DNA of 64,000 bases from Nannobrachium achirus. Lineage: Eukaryota; Chordata; Actinopteri; Myctophiformes; Myctophidae. A program made the position numbers and the translations under genes. The notes below the pieces were generated by a model that was given only the letters and a program-made list of their open reading frames with translations, was not told where the DNA came from and did not search any database. The stretch's first letter is position 1, and each line of letters opens with the position of its first letter. Below, in pieces: positions 48,086 to 60,947 of the stretch. The stretch covers positions 22,542,918 through 22,606,917 of the forward strand of contig OY997645.1 of assembly GCA_963921795.1 (NCBI GenBank), written 5' to 3'.

Positions 48086-48309
48086 TGCGTGTGTGTGTCT
48101 ATGCAGGGGACTGAGGGGCACCCACCCAGCTCCCCTGTCCCCCTCCCCCCACCCCCACCCCCGTCCTGCTAATGGCAGTGATTCGTCAGCAGAAGCCCTC
48201 GGAGGGGAAATTGCTGCGTTGAGTGCGACGTTTAATCTGGGAGAGGTACAGCCTTCTGCTCTGATGGGTATTATTCTACACGCTTCTCTGCTGCATTGCT
48301 GTACGTCGT

Positions 48310-48377
<68 letters not shown>

Positions 48378-48450
48378 GGGGGGGGGCACAAGCATATGTG
48401 GGTGTGAATTATTCTGATTATTATTCATTCATTATTCTGCTCATTATTCT
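47782..48450. other. igsf5 intron 2, microsatellite-rich spacer
   Basis: (TG)n/(TGCG)n at 48031-48098 and (TG)n at 48311-48375 with a G run. Nothing else recognised. Confidence 0.6.
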
Positions 48451-48833
48451 CACTAGAAGCTCGGCGCCGAGCATCTAGTCGGCGCCCTGGCCAACTCGGG
48501 AACAATGTAAATAGGGGATGAATGCCCCGCCCTTTAATGCAAACCCCATTATACCTGTTGTCATAGGATCTGTTTTGACCATCTGTTTGGTGTGTCCATT
48601 TATGCCCATGGCTTGTGAGATGCGTCGGTTATCTCCATATATAGAGATTCAACACGTGCAAAGTACAGGAGTGATGTCAGAATGAGTCAGCAGAAGTGAT
48701 GTCAGAATGCCCATATGCCCATATATGGAGATCTCTGTATCTGTGTCCCCTTTATGCCCATATACGGAGATTGCATCCATTTTATGTCACAATGAGTCAG
48801 CGCTTGCGCCGATACATCCATTTATGCCCATAT

Positions 48834-51488
48834 TGTCATGGTCTGCCTCTCCACAGACCATGTCCCCACTTCGACCACTCCCACATTCCATTCCATCTCA
48901 CAGCCCCAGTTACTCACCTGACTTCACTCCCTCATCAGCCCAGTGCCATGCCCATTCCACACCTGTGAACACTTGTGCAATCACCCTGCTCACTATATAA
49001 CTGGACTCAATGCAAACACACATTGTCAGTTCATAACTCTACCTGTCACCATGATGTTCCTGTGCAACCTGTTGTCATGATGTTCCTGCCTTGCTCCTTT
49101 AATGCCATGGTCTACTTCATGTAAGGTTTGCTTATTGCTTCATTAAATACTTTAAAAGTCTACTTGGTTTGTTGTGGCTCTGCTTCCGGGTTCTTCTGCT
49201 CTTCATCCGTGACAGTATGAACTGACCACTAATATGAACCCAGCAGAGTTACAACTTTTTAAGAGGAAGGTGGTGGACTTTGAGAATGCTGTTGATTGTC
49301 TCTTGGCCTCTCCACCTAACCTGCGTGCTGTACATCTAAAGGAGATTTCTATCCAGCAACAGTGGTTTAAAGAGCGGCCATGGGTTAGTCATTTTGTTCC
49401 CCATTTGAATGTGGTCTGTGAGAGACTTAAGAACTTTGAGACTAGCTCACAACATGTTTTCCAGCCAGCTTCTCAAACTATTAGGCTAGGAGTGATGGGC
49501 CTGCAACCCACTAGCCCTGTTGCTAACCAGCAGAAATTCCAGTATGTTGACCTTCTTTCGTATATTCAAAGTCGTGTTCAAATTCCTGTGTATCCTGACC
49601 CAGTCAAAGAATCGAAATTGGGCACGAGTCTGGCTCGGGGAGGTCCCCATAATTCCAACAAACGGGGCAATATCTCCCAGGGTCTTTTAGCCACCAAGCC
49701 CACTCAGCCAGCAGCTATCCAGCCAGCTAGCTTTCAGCTTGCTAGCTTTCAATTGACTAGCAACCAGCATGATAGCAACCAGCATGCTAGCAACCAGCCC
49801 CCACCTACAGATCCATTAGAGGGGTCTCGTTTGGCCATTCGTGTGGGGAACCACGGGCCTGCCAGGAAAAGGCGTGGTCGCCATTGTTCCCCACGGCACC
49901 AGGAACACGTGCTGCCCAGTATCTACAAACCTCCACTGCCAGAGCTCGTACTGCCCAGCGTGTCGGAGCCAGAGCTCGTCCTGTCCAACACCTCGGAGCC
50001 AGAGTCCGTCCTGGAGCCCAGTCTGCCTGCGCCCTCTGCATCCTCATCGGCTGTATCTGCTGCTGACCTGCCAGAGCCCTTGCCAGCCATCTTCCTAGAT
50101 GAGCTGCCTGCGCCCTCTGCCCCCACAGCATCCCTGTCGGCCGATGACCTACCAGAGCCCTTGTCAGTCAGCTCCACTGGGGACCTGTGTATGTCCGAGG
50201 TCATGGAAGGCCTGGTCCTTGGCTTTCTGTTCAGCTGCTTCCTGCTCTATCCGTCCTCTGGGGTCCAGTCTCCAGAGTCTCCAGCGCCGTCTGGGGTCAC
50301 GTCTACAGAGTCTGCTCCAGAGTCTGCAGCGTCGTCTGGGGTCCTGTCTACAGAGTCTGCAGCGTTGTCTGGGGTCCCGTCTTCAACGGCATCTGGGGTC
50401 CTGTCTCCAGAGTCTGCCGAGTTGCCAGCGGCCCAGTCTACAATGCCACCGCCTCCAGCACCTGCTCCGCTTCCAGCACCTGCGGCATCCCTGTTGCCGC
50501 CTCCAGCACCTGCTCCGCTTCTAGCACCTGCGGCGTCCCTGGTGCAGCCTCCAGCACCTGTGTCGCTGCCTCATGCACCTGCGTCACTGCCTCCACAGCT
50601 TGCAGCATCACTGGCGTCGCTTGCAGCATCCCTGGCATCGGTTGCAGCATCCCTGCCATCGCCTCCACAGCCTGCAGCATCCCTGGCGTCGCTTCCAGAG
50701 CCTGCTGCATCACCTCCAGAGCCTGCTGTGTCGCCTCCAGAGCATGCAGCATCTGTGTCGCCTCCAGAACCTGCTGCGTCGCCTCCAGAGCCTGCTGCGT
50801 CGCCTCCAGAGCCTGCTGCGTCACCTCCAGAGCCTGCTGCATCGCCTCCAGAGCCTGCAGCATCCCTGGCACCGCTTCCAGAGCCTGCAGGATCCCTGGT
50901 GTCACCTACAGCATCTGCAGCATCGCCTTCAGAGTACTCATCTCCTGATGTCTCCTGCTTCACTACCTCGTCTCAACCTCCAGGTCGACCACCAGATGAC
51001 AGCTCATCCCAGCATCCTGGCCGTCCACCAGATGACATTTTTGCTGCCTCATCCCAGCATCCCGGCCGTCCACCAGACGACATCTTTGCTGACCTGGTCT
51101 ATCATCCTGGTCATCCACCCGACATCAACGGCTCAGCTCCAGTTCAGCATCCAGGCCGCCCGCCTGACGTGTCCTGCCTGGCCCCGGTCCATGGTCGTCC
51201 ACCTGACGTCTCCTGTCTGGCCCCGGTCCATGGTCGTCCACCTGACGTCTCCTGCTTGGCCCTGGTCCCTCTCCTCCAGACCCCCTCCACCCACCCTGCT
51301 CTGTGTTCCGGGCCAGCCTGGTGGGACGTCTGGAATCCGTCCCTTGAGAGGGGGGTACTGTCATGGTCTGCCTCTCCACAGACCATGTCCCCACTTCGAC
51401 CACTCCCACATTCCATTCCATCTCACAGCAAGTCTACTTGGTTTGTTGTGGCTCTGCTTCCGGGTTCTTCTGCTCTTCATCCGTGACA
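48834..51488 (+). mobile_element. gypsy-like non-autonomous LTR retrotransposon
   Basis: 5' LTR 48834-49214 (TGTCATGG ... CCGTGACA) contains a TATA-like CTCACTATATAACTGG and an AATGCC/TTAAATAC region. The 3' LTR 51359-51488 has the same ends but lacks about 251 internal bp. A 5-bp duplication catat flanks the element and restores the interrupted Helitron unit. The purine tract GAGAGGGGGGTAC precedes the 3' LTR, as in fish Ty3/gypsy elements. One long frame fills the interior; no protease, RT or integrase. Confidence 0.85.
49234..51486 (+). CDS. 750-aa Pro/Ala/Ser-rich ORF of the LTR element
   Basis: Starts MNPAELQLFKRKVV 20 nt after the 5' LTR, the place of gag in Ty3/gypsy elements. Residues 1-90 are charged and could fold; they end near NFETSSQHVFQP. 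Then comes Q/A/S-rich sequence to about 205, a basic patch (ARKRRGRH), and an E/P/S-rich zone. Next are a hydrophobic stretch near 326-340 (LVLGFLFSCFLL) and A/P repeats including PPEPAAS in near-tandem. Seven or more HPGRPPDD-type units follow, near 585-675. The frame crosses the purine tract and 3' LTR and stops at the TGA of the LTR's last bases. No zinc knuckle, protease or RT. Likely a gag-derived protein with expanded repeats; function unknown. Frames in other phases here are shadows of the same repeats. Confidence 0.6.
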   Translation: MNPAELQLFKRKVVDFENAVDCLLASPPNLRAVHLKEISIQQQWFKERPWVSHFVPHLNVVCERLKNFETSSQHVFQPASQTIRLGVMGLQPTSPVANQQKFQYVDLLSYIQSRVQIPVYPDPVKESKLGTSLARGGPHNSNKRGNISQGLLATKPTQPAAIQPASFQLASFQLTSNQHDSNQHASNQPPPTDPLEGSRLAIRVGNHGPARKRRGRHCSPRHQEHVLPSIYKPPLPELVLPSVSEPELVLSNTSEPESVLEPSLPAPSASSSAVSAADLPEPLPAIFLDELPAPSAPTASLSADDLPEPLSVSSTGDLCMSEVMEGLVLGFLFSCFLLYPSSGVQSPESPAPSGVTSTESAPESAASSGVLSTESAALSGVPSSTASGVLSPESAELPAAQSTMPPPPAPAPLPAPAASLLPPPAPAPLLAPAASLVQPPAPVSLPHAPASLPPQLAASLASLAASLASVAASLPSPPQPAASLASLPEPAASPPEPAVSPPEHAASVSPPEPAASPPEPAASPPEPAASPPEPAASPPEPAASLAPLPEPAGSLVSPTASAASPSEYSSPDVSCFTTSSQPPGRPPDDSSSQHPGRPPDDIFAASSQHPGRPPDDIFADLVYHPGHPPDINGSAPVQHPGRPPDVSCLAPVHGRPPDVSCLAPVHGRPPDVSCLALVPLLQTPSTHPALCSGPAWWDVWNPSLERGVLSWSASPQTMSPLRPLPHSIPSHSKSTWFVVALLPGSSALHP

Positions 51489-52282
51489 CATATATGGAGA
51501 TGTGCGCCCGAGCGTCTAGTCGGCGCCCTAGCCAACTCGGGAACAATGTAAATATGCCCATATATGGAGATCTCTGTAGGACCCGTTATGCCCATATATG
51601 GAGATGCGCGGCCGAGCGTCTAGTCGGCGCCCTAGCCAACTCGGGAACAATGTAAAAATGCCCATATATGGAGATCTCTGTAGGACCCGTTTTGACCATC
51701 TGTTTGCCTGTTTGTCTTTGAGTCAGCAGAAGTGATGTCAGAATGCCCATATGCCCATATATGGAGATCTCTGTATCTGTGTCCCCTTTATGCCCATATA
51801 CGGAGATTGCGTCCATTGTATGTCACAATGAGTCAGCGCTTGCGCCGATACTTCCATTTATGCCCATATATGGAGATGGGCGGCCGAGCGTCTAGTCGGC
51901 GCCCTGGCCAACTCGGGAACAATGTAAATATGCCCGTGTTGTCATAGGAGTGTGGGGTCATGTGGTGTACGTGATGTCAGAGCCTTTTATGAAGTGATGT
52001 CACAATGACCTGATTTCCTCCGGAACAGCCTGATGTCAACAATCAGCTCCGCATAAGGAGATTCCGAACGTTTTGCGCCGTTTCGGAAAAAACGTGCGTC
52101 GGGTCGGGTCGAGGCCCGGCACTGCACTCCGCGCCGCGGCGGGGAGCGCGCGTGCCGAATCTGAAGCCGGTGGGACGAACGGTTCTCGAGATACGCGGAT
52201 TACAAACACACACGCAGAGACTTCTCGCATTTATAGATAGATGAGCAGCAGCAGCACAGCCCAGTCACAGAAAGTACTAGAG

Positions 52283-52714
52283 CAGGGGTCTTCAACAGGG
52301 GGTCCGGGACCCCAAGGGTTATTACAGGGGGGCCGCCAAATCTTTGTGTAATAGGATCATGTTTTTTACATTAACCATTTGAACCCTAGCATCCCTATTC
52401 TGAGTGGAACATTAGCCAAAACAAGCAGATCTACAAGCTTACAACGCCTCGCGCTGCGAGGCGTTGTAAGCTTGTAGATCGCTAGTTTTGGCAAGGAGGT
52501 TTGTAAAGGGAAATGAAGAGCAGACTAAGTATTTGACGGTTCAAGTGGTTAAATGTCTGAAAATACACTCCAACATGATGACAGTGCTGTCAAACAAGTC
52601 TAAGCTGTCTAATCTATGAACATAACACAATTTTATACAATATGTAGTGGGGGTCCCTGCTTCATCTCTGTCTCAGTTAGGGGGTCCTTGACCTGAAAAC
52701 TTTGAAGACCCCTG
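52283..52714. mobile_element. non-autonomous hAT element (GGTCTTCAAC family), copy 2
   Basis: Perfect 8-bp duplication tactagag (52275-52282 and 52715-52722). Ends CAGGGGTCTTCAAC and TTTGAAGACCCCTG. Reverse orientation relative to 3723-4071, with the palindrome at the equivalent place. Confidence 0.9.
52413..52493. repeat. recurrent palindrome, copy 8 (near perfect)
   Basis: GCCAAAAC, then GCAGATCTACAAGCTTACAA and CGCCTCGC, mirrored around GCT; stem about 38 bp with a few mismatches near GCTAG. Confidence 0.95.
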
Positions 52715-53263
52715 TACTAGAGTACTAGAGTAGAGTAAAATCCTTAGTGATCATTCAACTCCCAAGAGTGCTGGGACTGGGAGTAAAAGCATCCTTTTTT
52801 AATGAGATTGTGAAACTGTGATATTATGTCAAACATGTAGTGAAACATAAAATCAAGGGTCAATTTAGTGAAATGAACGATAGGATTTTAATGCGTACGT
52901 CGTTCCCACAGCATGCCACTGTTCACTCCCCTCTGATACACTGTCACCTCCTCACTGTCACCTCCACATTCACTCCCCTTTGTATCTATTATTGTGTCAT
53001 TTGTTTATGCTATGATGATGAATTGAATACATAGGACCACAACGGAAACAAGTCCCCAGGACCTTTTGTTGTGTTATCCTTTTAGCTTTAATGTCTGACC
53101 GTACCTCGTCGTAGGCTACTGTTTATTTTGATTGATTGAATAATCAATAATAATAATTAAAAAAGAAAACATCCTCACTCTCATCTCGTCCTCCCCCTCC
53201 ACCATGGCTGCACATGCACATCAACAGCCCAAGCAATCATACTGACTTGTTCATCAGAAGAAG

Positions 53264-54162
<899 letters not shown>

Positions 54163-55016
54163 CAGTATGTGTGCATGTGTGTTCAAGATACTGAGAGGGG
54201 CTTCAGGAGTGAGAGTGCACAGGTGGGCATATTTACATCCCATTCACATTGGACAATTAAGGCAGGGACACGGCGAGGAGGCCGGCGTGGGGAGAGGCAG
54301 CCGCCCCGCCGCAGATTTGTGGCTCTCCTCCAACCATATATTTGCGTCCGCAGTACACAAATCACAGGCAGAGTTGCTGACTGTTAACTGGGCAAGCCAA
54401 GATGTGCGAGTAATTCAAAGGCGGTGTCAGGCCATCGAGATCCTGTGCATCTCGACCGGCACGGCTTGATCCTCTGTACGTATACTGTTAATGGCCGCAT
54501 ACGTCAATGTGGATTTGTGTCTTTGGAGGCAACGGAGGCCCTCTCTCTAATATATTGGAGGCAATGGGTCATTGCCTTTGTTGCCTCTCATTTTTGCAGT
54601 GAAGACGTTTCTTGTTTTCTTTTTTTCTCCCCTTCTTCCTCTTTAGCTGAGCTTTCGGTTTAGGGAATGTATTGGGGAAATTAGCTGAAATAAGGTCAGA
54701 GAAGGCACAGGTCGAAGCATGTGAGCAAGAAATCATTAGGCATTGAATGAGTTGTCGCCTGTTTTGATGCATGCCATTCCCATAAGAGCTCAGGCTGTGC
54801 TGTGTCAGTATAGCCAATATTTTTATGTTCCCCACGCGGCCTGACGCAGGGACCATAAAGCGTCTAATCGAAATGTCTACACTTGGCCTTAGGCTCAAAC
54901 ATTTTGTCCTTATTTCTGAGGTAGTAATTGCGCATTATGCACAATTCATAATATATACAGAAATAATAATGCTACAAAATATAATAGCCGCCACAACTTT
55001 GGCTGTTATAAATAGT
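54163..55016. other. igsf5 intron 2, unassigned
   Basis: 54200-54480 is more GC-balanced and repeat-free, with open frames on both strands but no splice-bounded frame fitting igsf5. No gene called. Confidence 0.4.
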
Positions 55017-55421
55017 CAGGGGCGTCACAGGGGGGGACTGAGTTACTAGGGCCCAAGCTCACTGCGCGGCACCGAGTCGTGAAAATGTTTGCAAATCTTT
55101 GAATATGTATTTTTTAAGCGAACATTTGTAAATAAAATTTTGCTTCTGGGGGGTCCCTGGAACTAAATATTTTGAGATGGGGGTCCGTGGCCAAATACAT
55201 ATCATTTTGGGGGTCCTTCACATGAAGAAGTTTGAGCACCACTGACATAGAAATGTAGTTTTTTCAACAAAAAAAAAACCTTAGAAGGATTTGAAATATT
55301 CAAAGACTTGCACAAGTTTTCACGTTTTTTTCAAAAATAGCAGATCTACAAGCTCGCAGTGCGGCACTCGGTGAATCCTTGTACCCAGGGCCCAGAAGTT
55401 GGTGGCGGTGTGACACCTCTG
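55017..55421. mobile_element. non-autonomous hAT element, reduced copy of 47248-47773
   Basis: Perfect 8-bp duplication taaatagt (55009-55016 and 55422-55429). Ends CAGGGGCGTCAC and GTGTGACACCTCTG. Both internal palindromes are cut down: only a stub near 55055 and one arm at 55337-55375. Confidence 0.9.
55337..55375. repeat. recurrent palindrome, half copy
   Basis: AAAATAGCAGATCTACAAGC then TCGCAGTGCGGCACTCGG; the second arm is deleted. Confidence 0.85.
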
Positions 55422-55836
55422 TAAATAGTATAAACAGAGTATACACATCATTCCTCAGAAGCGGTCCATTGCTTTAGCTCTCTTATAATTACTATTAAGG
55501 AATGTTTAGCCAGGCAGGCAGCATAAAATGCTGCTCTAAAGAGGCGCATAACTTCCAAACAGATTCACTACACATCACCATGAAACTTAAGGCTTTCAAC
55601 TCAGAAATAACAACCCCAGCAGAACTGCATTCTCCAGTACGTCTCTCCACACTGCGTCTCCCATTTGGCACAGCGTCTGCATAATGCACAATAAATGATA
55701 GAAACACAACAAAGCTTCAGAGAGAGATTAACTACTCTACTAGCCATTAGCAACCATTAGCAAGTCCAAAAGGAGGGCATTATTTCTACATTTGTTTAAT
55801 AGACACTAAAGTGAAAGGCTATAGATGTATTAGGAG

Positions 55837-55913
55837 GAGAGGAGAGGAGAGGAGAGGAGAGGAGAGGAGAGGAGAGGAGAGGAGAGGAGAGGAGAGGAGA
55901 GGAGAGGAGAGGG
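55837..55913. repeat. (GGAGA)n minisatellite-like array
   Basis: About fifteen 5-bp units. Confidence 0.95.
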
Positions 55914-56222
55914 GTATCAGGGGGACCATAGCAGCAGCCTATAAATCTTTCCATGCTTCCTGACTGGCATCAGGTCCAGTGCCGTCCATTTGGTATTTAT
56001 ACCTGGACCCGGATCGATCCCACCCCACAACCACCCCCCTAAATGGCATCAACAATGTCATAGCACCTACTGTATACTATTCAGAAATGCCTGAGCAGCA
56101 GTTCTCCTACCCGACCAGACGGGCAAAGAGAACTTCAAACACTCATATACACCTGGGCCCATTTCTGTACTCTGAATGCTGTCGTTTGTGTGCAGGAACG
56201 TTGTGCAGAATGTACCTCCCTA

Positions 56223-56271
56223 TCTATACTATAATTTTGCGAATGTCTGTCTGAGTGAGTGAGTGAGTGAG

Positions 56272-56320
<49 letters not shown>

Positions 56321-56836
56321 GAAACAGCGTTTCTCCTCAGTGGCTGGAGCAATTGATCTGAAATCGCATCACCATTAGCATATGAACACACCTGACATAA
56401 CTGTGAAGCCCGTTTGTCACTTTCACAAATCGTATGCTGTATATTAGCATTTTTATGCTGTATCTACTATCTATTCTGCATCTAGCATGAGGCACATCTA
56501 TTCTGCATCTAGCTTGAGGCAAAATGTTTAACCAGCTCTGTGTGTGTGTGTGTGTGTGCAGGCAGGCGGGTGTGTGTGCAGGCGGGTGGGCTGGGGGGGG
56601 GGGGGGGGGGACAGTATCTCTGTAGCCATTAAACGAAACGGGTTTCTTACATTGATGCTCCTACATCATGCAAGCACCAGTTAAAGTTACTTTCCATCCC
56701 ATTGATGCTCCTACATCATGCAAGCACCAGTTAAAGTTACTTTCCATCCCTCATATACTGTGTGCACAGTGCACATCCCATAACCCACACACTGCAATCA
56801 TTTTGGAGCTCATATCTTTGAACGGGTAAGGGCTAG
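56223..56836 (+). mobile_element. Helitron-like non-autonomous element, copy B
   Basis: A|TCTATACTATAATTTTGCG at the 5' side and GGGTAAGGGCTAG|T at the 3' side. Contains (GTGA)n/(TGTC)n at 56250-56322, a G run, and a 50-bp tandem duplication (56652-56750, TTGATGCTCCTACATCATGC). Confidence 0.65.
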
Positions 56837-57105
56837 TATATACAAATTGAAACAAAAAGCAGCCAATTAAGAAAAGAACAGCTTCAAGGCTGGAGGCAGA
56901 GCATTACGGGCTTGGTTTTTATTGCCTCTGTGTGCTTTAGTGCCATGTGTGCCATGTGTAGACGTTAAGAGTGTGGGCGGTCGACATCGCAGCTGCTATC
57001 AACTTGTTTATTCTGTCTCATTTTACCTGGCGCGCTGTTCAAGGCTGGATTCTGCATGTTTCTGCACTTTCGCTCCGCAATTGTTTGCAAGACACTTTCC
57101 ATCTG

Positions 57106-57418
<313 letters not shown>

Positions 57419-57601
57419 TTCCACCTATTCCTTTGCATACTCTTGCTTGTGAGAACGATCGACTCTATCCTTGAGAGAAACTAGCTCTGCAGAAGGTAAT
57501 TGAAATCGCTTTACAGTCGCACTTTAACAGTTTCTGTTTGTCTTCCTGTCACAGTGAAAAAGCCAGCCACACAAGCGCAAACGCACACACAAAGCACAGA
57601 C

Positions 57602-57913
57602 CTTGTACGAGCAGGGTTGCTGTTTTCTGCTGGACATTCTGGAGGTCACAGGTCACCTGCCCCTGGTGGCTCCTCTCTGTGTTGCTGAGGATGAACAGCC
57701 AGCTAGCTCGCCTCGGGGTGGAGCGGTTCTCTGCCTTCACGTTGGGGTTGTTGGAAGGCAGGGCTCCGTGCTCCCTGGACACGGTCAGCACGGAGGCCCC
57801 GTTCACCATCCACACCATCACGGTCCACTGCTCGGAGGTGCTGCAGGTGTACCGGGCCTCCTCGCCACGCAGGACGGCCAGCGTTCCAGGCTCCAGATAC
57901 ACCTCAGACTCGG
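57602..57913 (-). CDS. igsf5: igsf5 exon 2: V-type immunoglobulin domain
   Basis: Encodes residues 19-122, the membrane-distal Ig domain. The exon starts after gtagcag and ends CTCGTACAAG before GTCTGTG; both edges are phase 1, the usual class for a one-exon Ig domain. Visible hallmarks are the core cysteines C42 (in RYTCS) and C107 (in QVTCDLQN), the core tryptophan W53 (in MVWMVNG), and an N-glycosylation sequon NRS at 81-83. Base composition is richer in GC than its surroundings, as expected for a constrained exon. An open frame continues past the donor into the intron; it is not coding. Known role of this domain in JAM-type proteins: contact between neighbouring cells. The donor GTCTGT is weak but is the only one that preserves frame and phase. 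Confidence 0.85.
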
Positions 57914-58960
57914 CTGCTACATATGGGCATTATCAGAAGCAGAAGCAGTTTTATTGTCACTTCCATAATACACACTTGGTTGATATGGGAGCAAAATATA
58001 CCTTTCTCTGCAACACAGAAACTAAAACAACTGACACATTAGAAAGAGGCAAGGGCATTAAAATGAGAGAGAAAGCAGCCGTAAAAAATATATTTTTTAA
58101 AGTGCTAATGCATTCAAAGTGCAAAATAGGTACAGAAGTGCTGTTCATCTCATGGTTTTGGGGGAGTATGTGGCGAGTGTTCAGGGTTTTGATGGTTTGG
58201 GAGAATAAAATGTTGGACACCCTACTACTGGTGCTTGCCCAGATGCTCTTGAACCTCCTAACAGATGGCAGGAATACAAAGAGATGGTGGCATATAGCAA
58301 AATCTTGAGTGCTAAACTGCCAATTAACTCGGAAAGTGTAAAAGTGGCATGGTAACTTTATCTTTTACACTCTTAGAGAAAAATTTACATTTTACTGCAT
58401 ACGGTAGATTCCAGAGGAACAGCAATCATTTGATTTCTTTCTTTCTTTTCAACTAGGGACAGCTGCTTTTGTAGTCTCAAGAAAGAGTGGGCTAAGAGTG
58501 AGACTGAGAAGCTGCGTGATAAATAGTTGCACCGTTCGCACACAAAGTTGCTTCCACAAGGCACTGAGCAAACTGAGCATTTTGAAAAGGGCTCTGACCT
58601 CATCACTCACTTTCCATCAAATAGGCTCACCCCAAAAAAAGAGAGGGAAAAAAGGCTCTATGCACATCGCCACTTCTAGATGCCTGCATGAATGAGAAAG
58701 AGAGAGGACTGAGAAAAAGAAAAGTGGAAGAAGTGAATATGACAGATTAACAGGATGAAGAGGTAAAAGGAATCAGGCAGTGGAACAGAGAACCGTTACG
58801 CTGCCTGTCAGGAAGAGAACGAGAAAAAGATGAAAGAATCAAAAAGAGAAGGCAGGGGGAAAGAACTGAGCATGGTAGAGTAAGTGTGTCAGGGAAAGAG
58901 AGAGGGAGAGAGAGAGAGAGATGTGCAGACAACGGTTGAGAGACGCTGTCATTTGTCCTA
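57914..58960 (-). other. igsf5: igsf5 intron 1, part
   Basis: Purine-rich 58690-58920. No exon or element ends seen. Confidence 0.5.
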
Positions 58961-59473
58961 TAGGGCTGAGTGATAAGAAAAAGATTAATAGTATTTACCA
59001 AATACCTTGATATTGTGACAATAATATCATATTGTCACAGTATCAATTTTCTTTTACATTTTGTAAACCTTTTCAAAAATAGTGCTCATTATGCGTTAAT
59101 TAGTGTTGATCAAGAAGATTGTCTACTTTTACTGCTTTTAGAAGATTTTTGAAAAATCTTCTAAAATCCCATATGACTAGCCCTTACCCGTCCTGCACAC
59201 ACACACACACACACAGAGCTGGTTAAACATGTTGCCTCATGCTAGATGCAGAATTGATTAGCCTCAAGCTAGATGCAGAATAGATAGTAGATACACCATA
59301 AAAATGCTAATATACAGCATACGATTTGTGAAAGTGACAAACGGGCTTCACAGTTATGTTAGGTGTGTTCATATGCTAATGGTGATGCGATTTCAGATCA
59401 ATTGCTCCAGCCACTGAGGAGAAACGCTGTTTCAGACAGACAGACAGACAGACAGACACTCACTCACTCACTC

Positions 59474-59514
<41 letters not shown>

Positions 59515-59608
59515 CTCACTCACTCACTCAGACATTCGCAAAATTATAGTATAGATATCAGCCTCCTATGATATCGATACAATAATATTGATATATTGCC
59601 CAGCCCTA
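58961..59608. mobile_element. hAT-like MITE interrupted by a Helitron
   Basis: Ends TAGGGCTGAGTGATA and ATATTGCCCAGCCCTA. The flanks do not show a clear duplication. Its interior is split by copy C of the Helitron-like family. Confidence 0.65.
59177..59555 (-). mobile_element. Helitron-like non-autonomous element, copy C
   Basis: Minus strand A|TCTATACTATAATTTTGCG to ACGGGTAAGGGCTAG|T. Includes (GACA)n/(CACT)n at 59434-59531. Shares GATCAATTGCTCCAGCCAC with copies A and B; the 3' half is shortened. Confidence 0.65.
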
Positions 59609-59948
59609 ATCTATCCCATCACCCAGATGGGATGACTGTGGGTTTGACCTGGCGAGAGGAATCAGGGCAAGTAGGATTTAGGGGGAGAATACAGACAAAA
59701 AGCACTGTGCAAATGAGTCTGTAGCCTTCAGCAGTAAGCCACAGCATCATCACCCTACTGGGGTAAACACTTACACAGCTAAAGAGAAAACCCCCACCAA
59801 GGCTGTGCACTGGATTAAGACGGAGAATCATGGAAGGAGCGAAGCGATCCATTATAACCTGCCCTGAGCCATCTATTAGACCCCTCTGGCACTGGGAAGG
59901 ATTACACACAAACACAAGCCAGACACTTTAGACTTGAACACCCACATG

Positions 59949-60847
<899 letters not shown>

Positions 60848-60947
60848 CTTGAATCATGCATGTCAGTAGTAGAGAGAGCATCAAAGGGACAAGGTTGTCC
60901 ATGCTTTTCAGGTAAACAGTCAGGCCATTGTTCCCTTCTGAATCTAC
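60848..60947 (-). CDS. igsf5: igsf5 exon 1: short leader, start codon and signal peptide
   Basis: The coding part is 60848-60902 (55 nt), starting MDNLVPLM, followed by a Leu-rich core and TCMIQ: an 18-residue signal peptide, so the protein enters the secretory pathway. The start codon has A at -3 and G at +4. The donor reads CAAG then GTGAGG and splits the codon after its first base (phase 1). Upstream, an acceptor (cactttcag, exon edge 60947) would add a 45-nt leader. That leader holds a two-codon upstream frame, ATG-GCC-TGA, at 60920-60928, also in good start context, which could lower translation. The start was chosen because it is the first ATG with an in-frame hydrophobic leader that joins the Ig exon. 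Confidence 0.75.

Larger units (their letters stand above)
48453..52241 (-). mobile_element. Helitron (non-autonomous), interrupted
   Basis: On the minus strand it starts A|TCTATCTATAAATGCGAG and ends with a perfect hairpin GCTCGGCGCCGAGC, TT, CTAG, then T: textbook Helitron termini with A|T target and no duplication. The body is built of repeated blocks: GTCTAGTCGGCGCCCTAGCC (about 48476, 51516, 51620, 51893), AACTCGGGAACAATGTAAAT, and CCATATATGGAGAT units. Two segments of about 130 bp (48702- and 51735-) are near-identical. No Rep/helicase frame. A GC-rich 5' part lies at 52060-52200. The LTR element 48834-51488 is inserted within it. Confidence 0.8.

Noticed and set aside
49805..50963. Several long frames on both strands overlapping the 750-codon frame
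   Set aside because: They are shadows created by its GC-rich triplet repeats.
54200..54480. Possible extra exon, since frames are open on both strands and composition is balanced
   Set aside because: No acceptor and donor pair gives a frame compatible with igsf5 phases, and exon 2 joins exon 3 directly.
57549..57601. Hydrophobic stretch after the first Ig domain (LCFVCAFALVWLAFSL) as a membrane anchor
   Set aside because: It lies beyond the exon 2 donor; the real membrane exon is at 38743. A read-through short form is conceivable but unsupported.
59434..59531. CRISPR-like array of short repeats
   Set aside because: It is a (GACA)n/(CACT)n microsatellite inside a Helitron in a vertebrate genome; no spacers.
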